The notes under the pieces: generated by a model
Told to the model about the DNA's origin: nothing
Database searches by the model: none
The model's input: only the letters and a program-made list of their open reading frames with translations
Assembly: GCA_034190875.2 (NCBI GenBank)
Contig: CM067345.1
Coordinates: 28,926,850 to 28,990,849, forward strand
DNA from: Urechis unicinctus
Lineage: Eukaryota > Annelida > Polychaeta > Xenopneusta > Urechidae
Direction: 5' to 3'
Length of the DNA stretch: 64,000 nt
Made by a program: the position numbers and the translations under genes
Shown: in pieces, positions 1 through 15,554 of the stretch
Numbering within the stretch: position 1 is the first letter of the stretch
Layout of the letters: every line of letters begins with the position of its first letter

Positions 1-44
1 TATGTCTCGGCTACTGTTGCGACACACGGCAGGAAAGTACTGTG

Positions 45-480
45 ATGGTTGCGCTCTAGGCAACGGGATGGAACTAAATATATAACAAAAACTCTTCTGG
101 CTGATAATGTCTATGTCGTTATCTGCCTATACTAGGACACTTACTGTGAATACCGCGGCAAAAAAGCCAGCAATTAAGCAGCAGCTGCTGATGGTTGCGC
201 TCTGGGCAAACGGTTTATCAACTGCAAATCGCCATATAACAAAAAACTCTTCTGGCTGATAATGAGCCAGACTGGTGACGCTCTGCTGATATGCAGGCAA
301 ACAAATGAAAACTACCGGCATAAAAAGCCAGCAATTATAAGCAGCATCTGTCCGACAGTGTTGGATAAACATGTTCATCAACTGCACACAATGGCACACG
401 TTCATATGTCGCATATTTGCTTGTGCCTGCGAATGAATAAATATGTAGGAATGAAGCAACTGAGACAAACCTTTAAATAG
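45..480. repeat. Degenerate tandem repeat, about 145-160 bp unit
   Basis: The string gatggttgcgctct occurs at about 45 and 190, each followed by a matching 'aactcttctggctgataatg' block. The string aaaaagccagcaatta recurs at about 161 and 322. Two to three diverged copies are visible. The short open frames here are by-products of the repeat and match no family I know. Confidence 0.6.
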
Positions 481-1529
481 GGACCGACATACGCGAAAGC
501 AGTTGTGCTTTTGGATTCATTTGGTTGTCGTGTGTTCTGCAGTCAGCGATGCATCAATGCAATATTATTAGCATGCTTAGAATTGATGCATATAAGCCAC
601 TTTGACTGGTTCACATTTTGTGTAAAAATCATATATGCTTTAGAATTCACAGTAAAACTACTAGCACACACCTAACATACCAATTTTGTAAAAATCAACA
701 ATTCATTGGGGACGGCTTATAAAGGGGGAACCGACGGAATAAAGGAGATCATCAGTTATATATAGATAGCATTTTCTTCAGTGATTAACTGTTCGGTAGT
801 CGTTCGCTTGCTTCCCTGTTAAAGTCCCGTACTTTTTCATCCCGTTTTGTGTTGCAACATGCTAAGTATGAAAGTAGCTAACATTGGGTATTTGGTGTTA
901 TCCGAGCCTATTAGCTAGTTCTATGACTCATATAATACTATTCTCAGATGTGTAGCGCTAACATTATACTGATGTCAATTACTAGACGAGAAGCGATTGC
1001 TCTCCGTTTACTATATCCGTTTCTGTGATGAACACAAATAATGATGCAGGTATGTTGTCATTATGCTCCCATGCTTGCCCTGCTGATACAATGGTCGGAT
1101 TCAATTAAGCGTCTGTTATGCGATGCTAATCAGTATTAATTTACATTTTAGTAGCATGGCGCAGGTGGCCAACTACTCTTTCCAGAGTGATGCGTATATT
1201 GTACCATGCGACCTAACTTAATATGATAATGGGACCAACGACAACAGCAGAGCTTTGTATGCTGCGAGTGACTTATGAAGTATTACATAGTTCAACGTCG
1301 GATCAAACGCATCAACACCTCTATAGATGTAATGTCCTATATTATGCCTTTTCACATGTCGATTTTAGATCGTCGGACTCGAGGCTTAGTGATCGGAAGT
1401 GGATTGCTTTGTTTATAGACCGTCTGTACAAATTGTTCATAAACACCTTAAGGAATTCCCTGGTTGACAGCTCAGTCAACGCGAATATACGTTTTGAAGA
1501 CATGCGTCAATTATCTTATTAACACTGTG

Positions 1530-1790
1530 GGACCGGCCAAGGCTACCAATTAACCATTTAGAAACAGATCAACCAATCCTGGTTGTGATCGTACTAACAC
1601 CGAGGCGTCTGACTATGAATTCACCGCTATGGCTACACGAAGGAAATCATACATAAAAATGTGTTAGTGTAGATGTCATCATAATGGCAAAATCGCAATG
1701 AATCTATTCAAAATCCAGCTGTTGTTCACACCTTTTTCACACGCATATTGCCAATGTGGTCTGTGATTTGCTCTTTGCACAGTTTAGTGA
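1530..1790 (+). repeat. Diverged direct repeat, copy 1 (partner 4925-5170)
   Basis: This shares an ordered series of matches with 4925-5170: tttagaaacagatc, then cac(c/t)gaggcg, then gtcatcataa(t/a)ggcaaaat, then ttcac and cacgc.tattgc. Order and spacing are kept with many substitutions, so these look like old copies of one dispersed repeat. The family is unknown. Confidence 0.45.
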
Positions 1791-4700
1791 AAGGTCATAA
1801 TAGCCATCGATAAACGTGCTCGAAATGACGCATTTTATACACGTACACCATTGGTCTAAACGTAAACAAAGGCAAATGGACAAACCATATCAAACGTACA
1901 GCCATGTTACTCCGCGATATGCGTGTAGTGAATACGCCGATTGAAAACAAAACCTAAAATGATCTCTATTCTTGCCAGGACTAATTACGCATATTGTTAT
2001 GACAGTCATCCATCCAATTTGCCACGAAATGGTCAGATCAGCAATAAAACGTTAGTTGTTCCATCATGGCTATGCTTGAGTGCCCTTGGCTTCGCTTACT
2101 TGGATATATGCTTAAAACACTTGTTTATGTAACTGGTCGTTGTGCCCACTTGTTGATACACACCTCACTAGTTTCACATGTTGTGTTTCAATATAGCTAT
2201 ATCGCGAAGATCAACCAATATCATACTCGGGGTCATTGTCTTGTTAACCTCTGTTAAAAACACCGACACACGCAGACAAACATATGCAGGGGTTATGCAA
2301 AATGATTGATTGCTCTATTTGATTTCCGTGGCGCACGATGGCGATAAAGATCAACTATTTTTCTCGAGGTTAATGTATCATATAAAACAATGTACATGGA
2401 ATTGCGTTCTGAGCCATGTGGGCGTTTACTAATGATCGACCTGGAGTCAACCAAGCCGTCTTTACCAATAATGTGTCGAATAGTGGCTTAATGTTTGGCC
2501 TGATGAGTTCGCAAATTAAACCAGTTCACTGGATGAGGAGGTGGTCAGGGATATCTACACTGATGACATTGGAGTGTAAGCCGATCACGATTCATTTGTC
2601 GCCAGGAGGACATTTGCATTCATGGACACAGAAACGCCCGCGCATTCAAAGCGTTTATATCCGTCCATTGTGGATACGGCATCTACTGTTGTTTTAAAAC
2701 GACAAACGGAAAACATGCGCCTCTGTTAAAATGCTTTTGACGATAAATCACAGCGGATTCTCGAATATGGTGTATTAATGTCAAGCACAACATGCACCTG
2801 CTCGGATACAGATAAAGCGAGGGCGTGGCATGGAAAGAATATAGCGTCGTGTCATTTTCTAAGGACGCGCACTTACATTTTGGGACACAATTGATCAGCA
2901 TTTGGCTCTGAAACACTGAGTGCTCTTTGTAACAAACAGCAAAAGAGAATCTTAGTCGACGAATCACAGCTACATATATTAATAGCATTAATCCTCGTCA
3001 ACTATAGGTATGTAGTGTTTCGGAACACGCTGTGATTTCTCATAAGTTTAATGGCGGTCGGAACAATACCTGTTGGCGTTCTACTATGTCTCATCTTTGA
3101 GCAATTCCATTGTTCAAGGAACTCCAACAGATGCAAAGGTTATGTTTTGATCCGACTTTACTGGTTGTCAATTGTTGATGACCATTTGCAGGGTGCAGAT
3201 GGAGCAAACGGGTTTTTTTGTCCTGGCCACCCATCTTCATACAGCCTTGGATGGCCATCTTTGACAGTCATTGCACCCCATACCGAGAATCAGCATTTGG
3301 CATTGCTGGAAGATGTAAACAAAATTTGATATCTACCTATTCTAGCTATGCATGCATTTCCCGAGGCCTGCTTATCTGGAAGAGGTTTGTAATTATTCAT
3401 CACAACTAAGTCTGCGTCTTCCATTCGCCTTGGGTACCGATATGTAAATAAACACTGGCGACCCTGTTTACTCAGCGTAGGCAGTGGATGCTGGGTAGGT
3501 ACTGACTTCTTATACACGAGCACTGGTCAATCATCCAGATTTCATACATTTTTTCTATTTTAATATGTTGCTGATCCATGTCCGAGATATCGAATCGACG
3601 TCATTAAAAGTGACCGATTGCTAACAACTTTTTTTATTTTTGACGGGACGCGAGCTTTGAACCAAATACGGTACTTGATATACGTAGCTGAAAATGTCGT
3701 GATTTAAGGAGATGATGAAAGTGCGCATGCCTACTTGACCCGGGGGACAATCATTTGGATATTGTCGTAACAAGTGTTTGGAGGCTGTTTTCAAAGCTTG
3801 TTCATGTACCGAAGCGTGTGTTAATTTACTGAAGTCGACTGAGCTCATTACCTGTGAGAATCTGGGGTAATTGCACATCTACTATTGAATGTAAATGATG
3901 GTAGATGGACATTTATACAATGGGCGTCGAAGGCCATATCCAGATTATTGCTGCACCAGGTCGTGTCTCTGATGGTTTAAACGACATCAGACCTTGTGTG
4001 TGTGTGTGTGTGTACTGCACAGGTTGTTTCTGTGACAAGATAATGCTTTTTCGGTTCCTCCTTTTTGAATGGATCTCTCTGGAATATCTATAATGTATTC
4101 GGATGCATTGGGAGCTGATATCTTAAGGAGTAAAACCTTTAATAGGTTATCGCATGGCACCCTACTCTCAGCCAATCAGAGCTCGAGAAAAAGATCGGTC
4201 TTTTTCCCATATCGCCTTAAACGCACAGTTTGCCGTGCGATAACTGCAACCGTGTCGATATATCACCGAGAAACAACTTCATTTGAGAAGGTCCCTCACA
4301 GAGCACCGCTGCTCTAGCATAGCAACACTACGGAGGTTCTTAATATCACGCACACCTTGCAAGTCTTATAAAGAAGGTTTTCTCAAGAGTCATTTGCTTG
4401 CCAGCCGCTAATCTGGTTGCGTATCGCTCATCGGGAATTCACGGTATTGTCCCATCTCCCGGGAATCATGCTGAGGCGCGAAATTGTAACTCCTGCCGAG
4501 CCGTGTCTACTGCGCTACAGTGTTGCTAGCATTAAAAACAGGGAAGTCGGTGGAGCTCTGATTGTCGGAGTTGGGAAGGTTCTGCAAGTCTCACACAACA
4601 AAAATCGAAGAATATTCTAATCAGGAACACTAGATCCGTCTCAAAATCGCTGGCGTCGAAAAATAGACAAATCTCCGAGATCTCCTATTGTTGAAACCAT

Positions 4701-4924
4701 CATGACAGACAGAGGCCGAATGGGGGATTTAAGAGACTACCTCTCATATTAACAGGTTCCAGGCAGATACCTTACATAACATAGGTTCACGCTAATTAGC
4801 ATTATTAGGAGACAGCGTCGTGCTTGATTATCGCGTGTAGCTGCCATCGCGATAAGTATGTTATCGTATGGTCACGCTGATGATATGGGGAAAGACACTC
4901 GTGTTCTGTCCCCATATCACCCAC

Positions 4925-5170
4925 ATGACCATGCGACAACCAACACTTATCAATAAACTGTTTAGAAACAGATCTGCCAATGCAATCGTAATCGCAACGC
5001 AGCACTGAGGCGACAGATTATGGTTTGACCGTTATGATCACAAATAGGGATTCACAAACATATGTAAAGGGATAAGTCATCATAAAGGCAAAATTATAAT
5101 AAATTAAATGGTTCCGTTCACCGCTTTAATCACGCTTATTGCATTAGGGGTTACCTACGATGTGCTCCTT
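4925..5170 (+). repeat. Diverged direct repeat, copy 2 (partner 1530-1790)
   Basis: This is the same order of matching blocks as at 1530-1790. No ends, target duplications or coding sequence are visible. Confidence 0.45.
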
Positions 5171-5622
5171 ACATAGTTATAGTTATGAAATATATATTAA
5201 GTCGTACATCCATTCAATGAAGCGGTAGCAATGAACACGCAAGACGTATAAAACCAGGTCATACAAGACACGCCGGTCTCTGAAACAATCTATACGCTAT
5301 ACACTTGCGGGGTGCGTGTCATCGACTCCATTGGTATTATCACTCTACTAAACAGGGAGCAATGTCAAAGACTGATTAAGCACGAGTTCATAACGGCATG
5401 GCATGGCTAGGTAGCAGCGATAAGGTCAGCGATAATACGTACGCCCTGCCATAACGGCTGTGCTTCAGTACACATTGCTCCGCCTACTTTACCTTGTACA
5501 CATATCCCGCTTTGTTGCTAGTTTTTGGTGCCATCCCCACTGGTTTTATACATATGCCAACTACATCGTTATGCCAACATAGGTTCTTCGTTATGTCATT
5601 ACATATTTAATCATTCAAGAGA

Positions 5623-5773
<151 letters not shown>

Positions 5774-6541
5774 TATATACATATTTATAGTTGTGTCTGT
5801 ACCGGGCACTCAAATCATATAGCGTATGATACATTTTTTGATGGCGATGGAGCTATACTTCCTCGTCTCACTTTAGCAATAGCTTTCTTTGATTAAAGGA
5901 AGCGTTGTATACTTACCGCTGAATACTTACTGTGAATGCCGACACCTGTTATAGGCGAAATCGATTAAATGCGTGCATGTTGAGAGCCTGGTAATAGGCA
6001 GGATGTGCCTCTGATCTGTCACCGCGTCAGCAAAGCGCTTCAGTCCGTCCAACTGTCGACGCAAATAACGAGAACCGCTTTACCAACTATAATCCGGCCC
6101 ATCCATGCTAACCATTCATCTGCGATCGCGCAATGAGGCGAGAAGTATACATGCACATGTCCAGCATGACATTTACACCCGTGGGCTCATTGATTTCTTC
6201 CGGTTGTATTGCAAATTTGCATGAGAAAAGGCATAATTAATTGTCTTCGGTGCAAACCCATGCATAACCTCCCTTTGATATTGGAAAAGCTTATGGGGAA
6301 ACTAGGCCTTATACCCTACCATTATAATCGTCCCGCTGCAAGAGCAGAGGAAGACAATTATGACATGCGTCACAACCGGCAACCTGGTTACTTATTTTCC
6401 TGTGGTCGGTATGGGCCAACGGCTGTAACGCATGCCTCCCTATTTCATATAATGACGCACGATTGTCATTTAAATGACAAATAATACATTGACGTCACAA
6501 CATCACTTCAGTCAGCGAAACCAAACGATCAAAAGCCACAT

Positions 6542-6663
6542 GCACTCGAGTTCGGATATCACGTTCGGACATCATGATTTCCCTACACTAGCATTATGAT
6601 ATATTATTATATTATATCATAATGCAAGGCAGATAACAAATCATGTTGTCCGAACTCGAGTGC
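6542..6663. mobile_element. Small foldback (MITE-like) element
   Basis: A perfect 15-bp terminal inverted repeat, gcactcgagttcgga at 6542-6556 and its complement at 6649-6663. Further in, cggaca.catgattt pairs with aaatcatg.tgtccg. A second perfect 13-bp inverted pair, gcattatgatata, lies at 6591-6603 and 6613-6625. The whole 122 bp can fold into one hairpin. There is no coding capacity and no clear target duplication. Confidence 0.6.
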
Positions 6664-6745
6664 CTGTGCTCCAAGCGCTGATTGGTTTACTCTGAGCACC
6701 AGCTGCTTGTAGCGTCACCAAGCGGCTTGACCATCATGTGAAGGA

Positions 6746-7069
<324 letters not shown>

Positions 7070-9737
7070 ACCTGCACTGGACAGTAACAATGCGATTTAT
7101 TTGATTTAATGCCAAATAAACTGGAAACTACACTGAATACGTCTGGAATGTCAGGCGTGTAATTACCGGAATCCATGTTGAGGCTTGTGTGGTTGTGGGC
7201 CCTGTGGGTGTAGGTTTACCATGAGTTTAGGGAAGTGCATGAGATAGTGCCATTGAGTGTAACAGGAGGCAGGCAGGGTTGCCAAAATCGCCCAAAAAAA
7301 GCGATGTGAACAGGTTAAATGGCCCCTTAGATTATCGTTGCGTGTGACCGACCGATTAGCGGGCATCTCAGACAATTAACTGGATCATTCGCATGGGTGC
7401 AACTGTCGTCTTCATCAGGCTAAAGAATGGCAAAACGTTGCTGTTTAAAACGATCTTCGTAAACAACTCTCTTCTCTGGTTGGGTTGCCCCACATTCTGT
7501 GACTTTCGTTGTTTGTGAGTGGCGTACGACAGCCAACGTAATATGCATAGCTGCCCGTTATGAAGGCTGTTGTGAATAATAGTCATAACGGAACTGATTC
7601 TCAAGCTACTCATCATAACGATTTGCCTTTATTTTGACGTTAGCCCACGTGGAGAACACACACTAGGCGCGATTTTATAGATTATAAGTTGATGCAAATG
7701 AGGTCACGAGAATTAATTGCTCTCTCAAGTCAGCTGACTTCACTTCTCCGTTTGGTCGAGTCAAAGATCTTGTTATAATCGTGTAACATGGATATCCGTG
7801 CGTCGTATTTAGCTCCATTAGGGCACCACGTTTTGATGAGTGACTGTACCGCTGCCTGACTGATAATTCATTAACAGCCCGCAAACTTAACATAACGCTC
7901 GTGGTTGAACCCGCTGATACGCAAGATCAGTCAATTCAATCAAAGTTTTTATTATTGATGTCTTCGCGAATAGGGGAAATATTTAAAAAAAAGAACACTC
8001 ATTCCATATATAATTCTCTATTATCGCCCGAACACCACGTGATTCATTTATAGAAAATGACGGCAGGCTATTGTGGCTTATCAAATAACATTCAAGGGAT
8101 ATAACTGAATCAACCTTAAATCTATATTATCATAATTAAAATGGATCCGATCAGTCCGTCAGACTTCGTGTAATTTACCTGTAACGTCTCCAAATTACAG
8201 AGTGCCCTCGCCGAATATACGCAAGTAGAATATTTGCTGTTATCAAACGAAATTAATGTTCATCTTCAATGATTGTGCCGTAAATATGAATATTCAAACC
8301 ATATTGCTTTAACCAAAAGACATACGTCTCCATGACGGATCAATAGAACTCTGGAAACTGACAAAATATGTCGTGGTTATAATGATGTGGGAAGCGAACG
8401 AAAGCTGGTCATGAATGCGCCACATTGATATAGATATTTTTACCTATACGGCTTATTATTATCACTGTCACATCCGTAAATGCCAACATAATGAAGTGGA
8501 TCAGATGCGTCGTCGTCTTCTTTATCTTCATCATCATTATCAGCAGCTTCGCATCATCATAAAACGCTCCAACATCCGCGTCATTTCCGGCATCTACTGT
8601 TCAATGGCATCACCATCATGACGAACATCTGCAGCCTCAGCATCATTACGATCATCTGCATCCTCATCATCATTATCCATTAGCTTACGAAGTCATCATC
8701 ATCATCATTGCCGTCCAGTCGTCGTTAACATCCCCGTCCCGTCCCGCCGTTGTCATCATCCCCGCCCCGTCGTTATCATCGTCAATTTGTCTCATCTTGA
8801 ACATATCTTCTCAGCATATACATTCCACTTGTTGCTGATCTCACGTTATGGTCATGAGAGCGCATGTATGGTGAAACACAACCATCACAGCAGCGTCACT
8901 TCTAGGTCAACCAATGTGACTCTACTACTGTAGCGATGCAAATGCCTCTCCCGCGCTTCGCATGCGAACTGTCTGCGCAGAGATAGCTTTTTTGGCTGTT
9001 GTCGCACAACCACCCGGTTATAACTGCATGCCATTTACTCGCCCGCTGAAGGACGAAACTGAGGTTTCGAGACACTTGATAAAAAGGGAAACAAGACTAG
9101 ATTCTCACATTCGGTGCGTCCCTTCCTCTTGTAACAGCTCTATAGTCAGCTCGTTGTCACCACCGTGACATGACAGTCACTCGTGCAATTGTCTCTTGCT
9201 GCCGTTTTGGATTACCGTCCGCTGTGTTTTGATAACATCGCCTACCACGATGTGACTATACGACCCCAACTTCGTTACCCGATTTTATAGATTATCAATA
9301 GAGTGTGAGTGATGAGCTCATGGCGCTAAGGTTAAAGGGCTTCAGTATGTACGTCTAATCGCACATACATGATGTGTATGTCGCCGTGTGATTTACATAT
9401 GATTGTGCTTCAATAAAACAGGTCCACGAATCGGCCGATCCTTATCTGAAAGCAGTTCCTGTGCCAGGCACCATGTGTAAGTCCGCTTCTTCAGGTTCGC
9501 GGAGAAAGAAGCGGCTATCAACTTGATCCACCCCGAACTGAAATTAGGTGGGGAGTACAATATCTTAGAACTGTATTTTTTATTTTTTATCACCTAACAA
9601 TTAGTAATAATTTTTAAACTTCTAAATTTAAAATTTGTCATAAAAACTCAGTGTCCTTTTACACCCACTTGCTGCCAGGTCAATAAGAAGGTATAAAGAT
9701 TGCACGCATCTTAAAAGAATAATGATTGTTTTGATTT
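7070..9737. other. Intergenic, no recognisable gene
   Basis: No domain-bearing open frame is seen. It includes a degenerate trinucleotide tract, listed separately. Confidence 0.55.
8495..8790. repeat. Degenerate (ATC)n-rich tract
   Basis: Interrupted runs of catcatcat and tcgtcgtc, with cccgtcccgtcccg near 8740. This is low-complexity sequence and shows no gene. Confidence 0.6.
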
Positions 9738-9870
9738 AACCCTTTCCTCCACAGAAGCGCCTTTCAGTACAATTAAAAAATGTCATTTTTCTTTTGCCTT
9801 GACTTTCATATTTTTCATCATAATCTTTCATTGTTAATGAGTCTGAAAATAGCTTGAGGAGGAAAGGGTT
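9738..9870. mobile_element. Short terminal-inverted-repeat element, piggyBac-like ends
   Basis: A perfect 13-bp inverted repeat, aaccctttcctcc at 9738-9750 and its complement at 9858-9870, encloses 107 bp of AT-rich non-coding DNA. The left end reads TTAA followed by CCC, and the right end GGG followed by TTTA. This resembles piggyBac ends (TTAA target, CCC start) with one mismatch. The superfamily call is tentative. Confidence 0.4.
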
Positions 9871-10127
9871 TATCGTTTTTTTATTATTATTTTCTGATGG
9901 TTTCTTATCTAAATGGTTTGAAGGTCTCAGGGACCAGTATACAAACTTTATAAGCGCAAGTCGGGGGATGGGGCACCTCAGTTCACGGAACGCCAGTAGT
10001 GGGTCTTGGACAATCTGAATTTTTTTCATATACATGTTCCGAAACCTCTCATGGCACTCCATGATGACGACTGGTCCGATGGAGAGCAGGCACTAAATGA
10101 GGCCGGTATGCACACGGTAACACGTCG

Positions 10128-10372
10128 TCACCGCTCCATGAACGGTTCCAGAACGGCCTCGTACCGGCCCATCGGCCTCTTACCGTCCTCATGCCGGGTT
10201 CTTACCTGGTCCGATGGTTGTACCCACAGGCGAAAGTTTTGGACATGTTCAAACTTTCGCACGGTCGTCGCCGGCCATGAACGGGCCCAGAACAGTGTTC
10301 ACGATCGCTCACGTCCGCCCCTTTCGCCCTCACCGGGTTCCATCGTCCGCCACGGTTGTACCCACACGGTGG
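10128..10372 (+). repeat. GC-rich degenerate tandem duplication (about 140 bp unit)
   Basis: Two copies share ccatgaacgg, ccagaac, tcaccgggtt or atgccgggtt, and ggttgtacccaca. The first spans about 10128-10232 and the second about 10269-10372. The tract is clearly GC-richer than its surroundings. A 176-codon open frame crosses it but shows no domain, so I do not call a gene. Confidence 0.5.
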
Positions 10373-11026
10373 CACAAGCTAGGCTTTTTTACCCTGCACT
10401 ATGTGACAGCTACATTACCAAGCAGGCCGCTATCCGTCTCATTCGATCCATTGCTATCCGAATGAACTGTTGGATGGCGTCTGATCGCTTTATTCTAATT
10501 AACACACTTCTCACTCATGGCTTAATTTTAAGTTGACTGCGACGTTAGGGGTCATAGAAGACTTGTGCAGTCACTTGGTTAATAGCTGACTACACCCAAC
10601 GTTTCAGTGTCATTGATCCCAGCTGCTCCTTCGCCGAGTGTCTTGTCTGCCAGATGAGATGCTTCTCGCTTCTAAGCTACTTAACCACACCGGCTGATGC
10701 TATCAGTCTGCATTCATGTGCCTTTTACTAGCCATGTATTCTCATAAATGAATGTTTCCCCTCTCACAAATACATTCTGCTCGTTACTTTTATATAAGCG
10801 CCCATGGTTCGAGCGCCGATCACATCACCAACTACTACTGACACGCGTCTTCAGTGTACGCTAATCACTTCAAACATTACTCGTTTTCATTAGCTATAGC
10901 GGAAAAGCAAGCGTTCACATCAACGTGGATAGATTCAGTTAGTGAACATTTTCGTTTGGAAGTTGTCTCATATGTCATGAAAACCTGGCGTGGAGTTGTG
11001 TGTATCCATGGTCGCCGCACCGAGGA

Positions 11027-11279
11027 CTATGGTTGGCGTTGGTGGGCCTAAAGTTCAACTGTTGCGCGCAATTAAATGTGTAGTTGCTTGCAACTTAATC
11101 TGCCATTCAGAGAGCATTGAATTGCGCGCAAATAAATCAGCCATCACAGCACAGGAATTACTTGTGCGCAACTCAATAAGCCAATCACAGCAAAGGAATT
11201 AGTTGCGCGCAACTCAATCAGCCAATCACAGCACAGGAATTAGTTGCGCGCAGTTGAATGTTATACACCAACCATAGAG
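11027..11279. mobile_element. Foldback element with internal tandem repeats
   Basis: The outer ends ctatggttgg...ttcaact.ttgcgcgca (11027-11070) and tgcgcgcagttgaa...ccaaccatag (11245-11279) are imperfect inverted repeats. Between them lie about three tandem units of roughly 46 bp carrying (ag)ttgcgcgcaactcaat.agccaatcacag. It has no coding capacity. Related blocks in the other orientation occur near 12390-12500. Confidence 0.5.
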
Positions 11280-12493
11280 GACAGTTAGGCGTTACGATCA
11301 ACAAATACGATTTGTTCAAGGCAAATTATGCCTGCTACTGGGTGTGGAAGAGCTTACTGTGCATGGCTGGCAGACGGATGTCGGGGTGTCATGTTAGCTT
11401 GTAGACAACCCACGCGGATATACGTCTCCGGTCGGAGTAATCAAGTATCAAGAGAGGAAAACGGATACTAGGATTGTCTGCAAGGTGTCGAACCCAATAA
11501 TGTACTTTATCGAGTTTCTTTGCGATGTTGCAATCTTACAATGGGTGATACAGTCGGTGGTACTTTTAACTCTTTTCGATACCTACATAGCCCTGAAATG
11601 CTCGGTCGGCTCTTTCACAGAGAAACCCAATATGAATGTGTATCTAATAATGTACTGCAATAGATTTGTGTCAGCTAGGGGTCAATATCATTAGTTCGCG
11701 CGTGAACTTTGAGCACATAGTACGCGGCCTGTCTGTGTCAGCCAGACTACAGAGCTGACTCATCAACTCTCTGATATGAGAGCGCGATAACGATAGACAA
11801 GGACACTTGGAAGGGATTGCCCCGAGGAAGATACTTGCCGGCAGATGTCCAGCTAAACTTTGTGATGTTGTGCACTTCTGGACCACTGTTTTGCTTGTTT
11901 TTTTCTCAGTCATTTACATGCTTCGCTTATACATCGAGCGTATTTGCGATTGGTGGGTGGGGGTAGGGTGAGAGAGAGAGACTTACTGGTGTTGTTGAGC
12001 TGAGGGTGCACAGCCTTTAAGTTTCAACGGATTTGTCACAGGCGACTGATGAGTGTCGAATATGATTTACTGCAATCGCTACGCGCTACTAAATATTTAC
12101 TTTCGCTCAAGTTATTGCTTGCGCGTAACTAAATTAACAAATCAGTGAGGTACTGCAAAATGTCAGTGTGATTTCGGCAGGCATAAATTATTCACTCTGT
12201 CGGATGGATCACACCTCTGTCCAATCAATCGCAATATGAATGACCCCTGATATTTAAGCCAGTCTGGCTGTTGGCGCCCGTTGTAGCCGTACATGGCCAT
12301 AGAAGCCAAAAACGGCTTTAATTTGAACAAACGAGCGAACGGCGCCCGTTACAGTTGCACAAGTTAATAGCCGAGTAATTCCTGAGCCCTGTTTGGCTGA
12401 TTGAGTTAAGCCCAAACTAATTCTGGCTGCCTGGTTGGTTAATTTGTTGCACTCGAGTGATTTCATATTCGCACGCAACAGCTGAACGTTATG

Positions 12494-12540
12494 CGTGTGT
12501 GTGTGTGTGTGTGCGTGAGAGTGTGTGTTCGGTGTGTTCG
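12494..12540. repeat. (GT)n microsatellite
   Basis: A run of GT dinucleotides followed by degenerate gagtgtgtgttcggtgtgtt. Confidence 0.8.
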
Positions 12541-15122
<2,582 letters not shown>

Positions 15123-15554
15123 CTTCACTAAAACCGAAAGCGCCCCCTCCTCAACAACAAACCAGCGAGTCGTAGTAGGAAGTTGTCTAAGTACCAACCA
15201 CTGCATAGTTAGATGTTTGACTTCGCAGTCACAGAGCTTGTGGAATACTGTAAAATCATGGGTGCCATCCAGTGTTCAAACTAATTATATAATGAATGGA
15301 AATATTTGAAAAAACTATTGCTGACAGTATTCTGGGCTTTTTTTCAGTTCTTGTCACAGCGGTTGGAAGTTAAACCTAAGTGGTGTTAGAGCCTTCCGTC
15401 GGATGTAATTGGCAGCAACAGGTCGAATTATACACCAGGGTTATATACCTACTGCCACGGCCAGAGACCACTGTGTGCTTCACGAAGTACCGTCCTGCAG
15501 CACTAGTAGACATCAAGTAATGAGTAAACTCGTTCTGTTCTCGGCTGAATAACC

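Noticed and set aside
10006..10536. 176-codon open frame
   Set aside because: It spans a GC-rich tandem duplication, has no domain, and an overlapping frame is also open.
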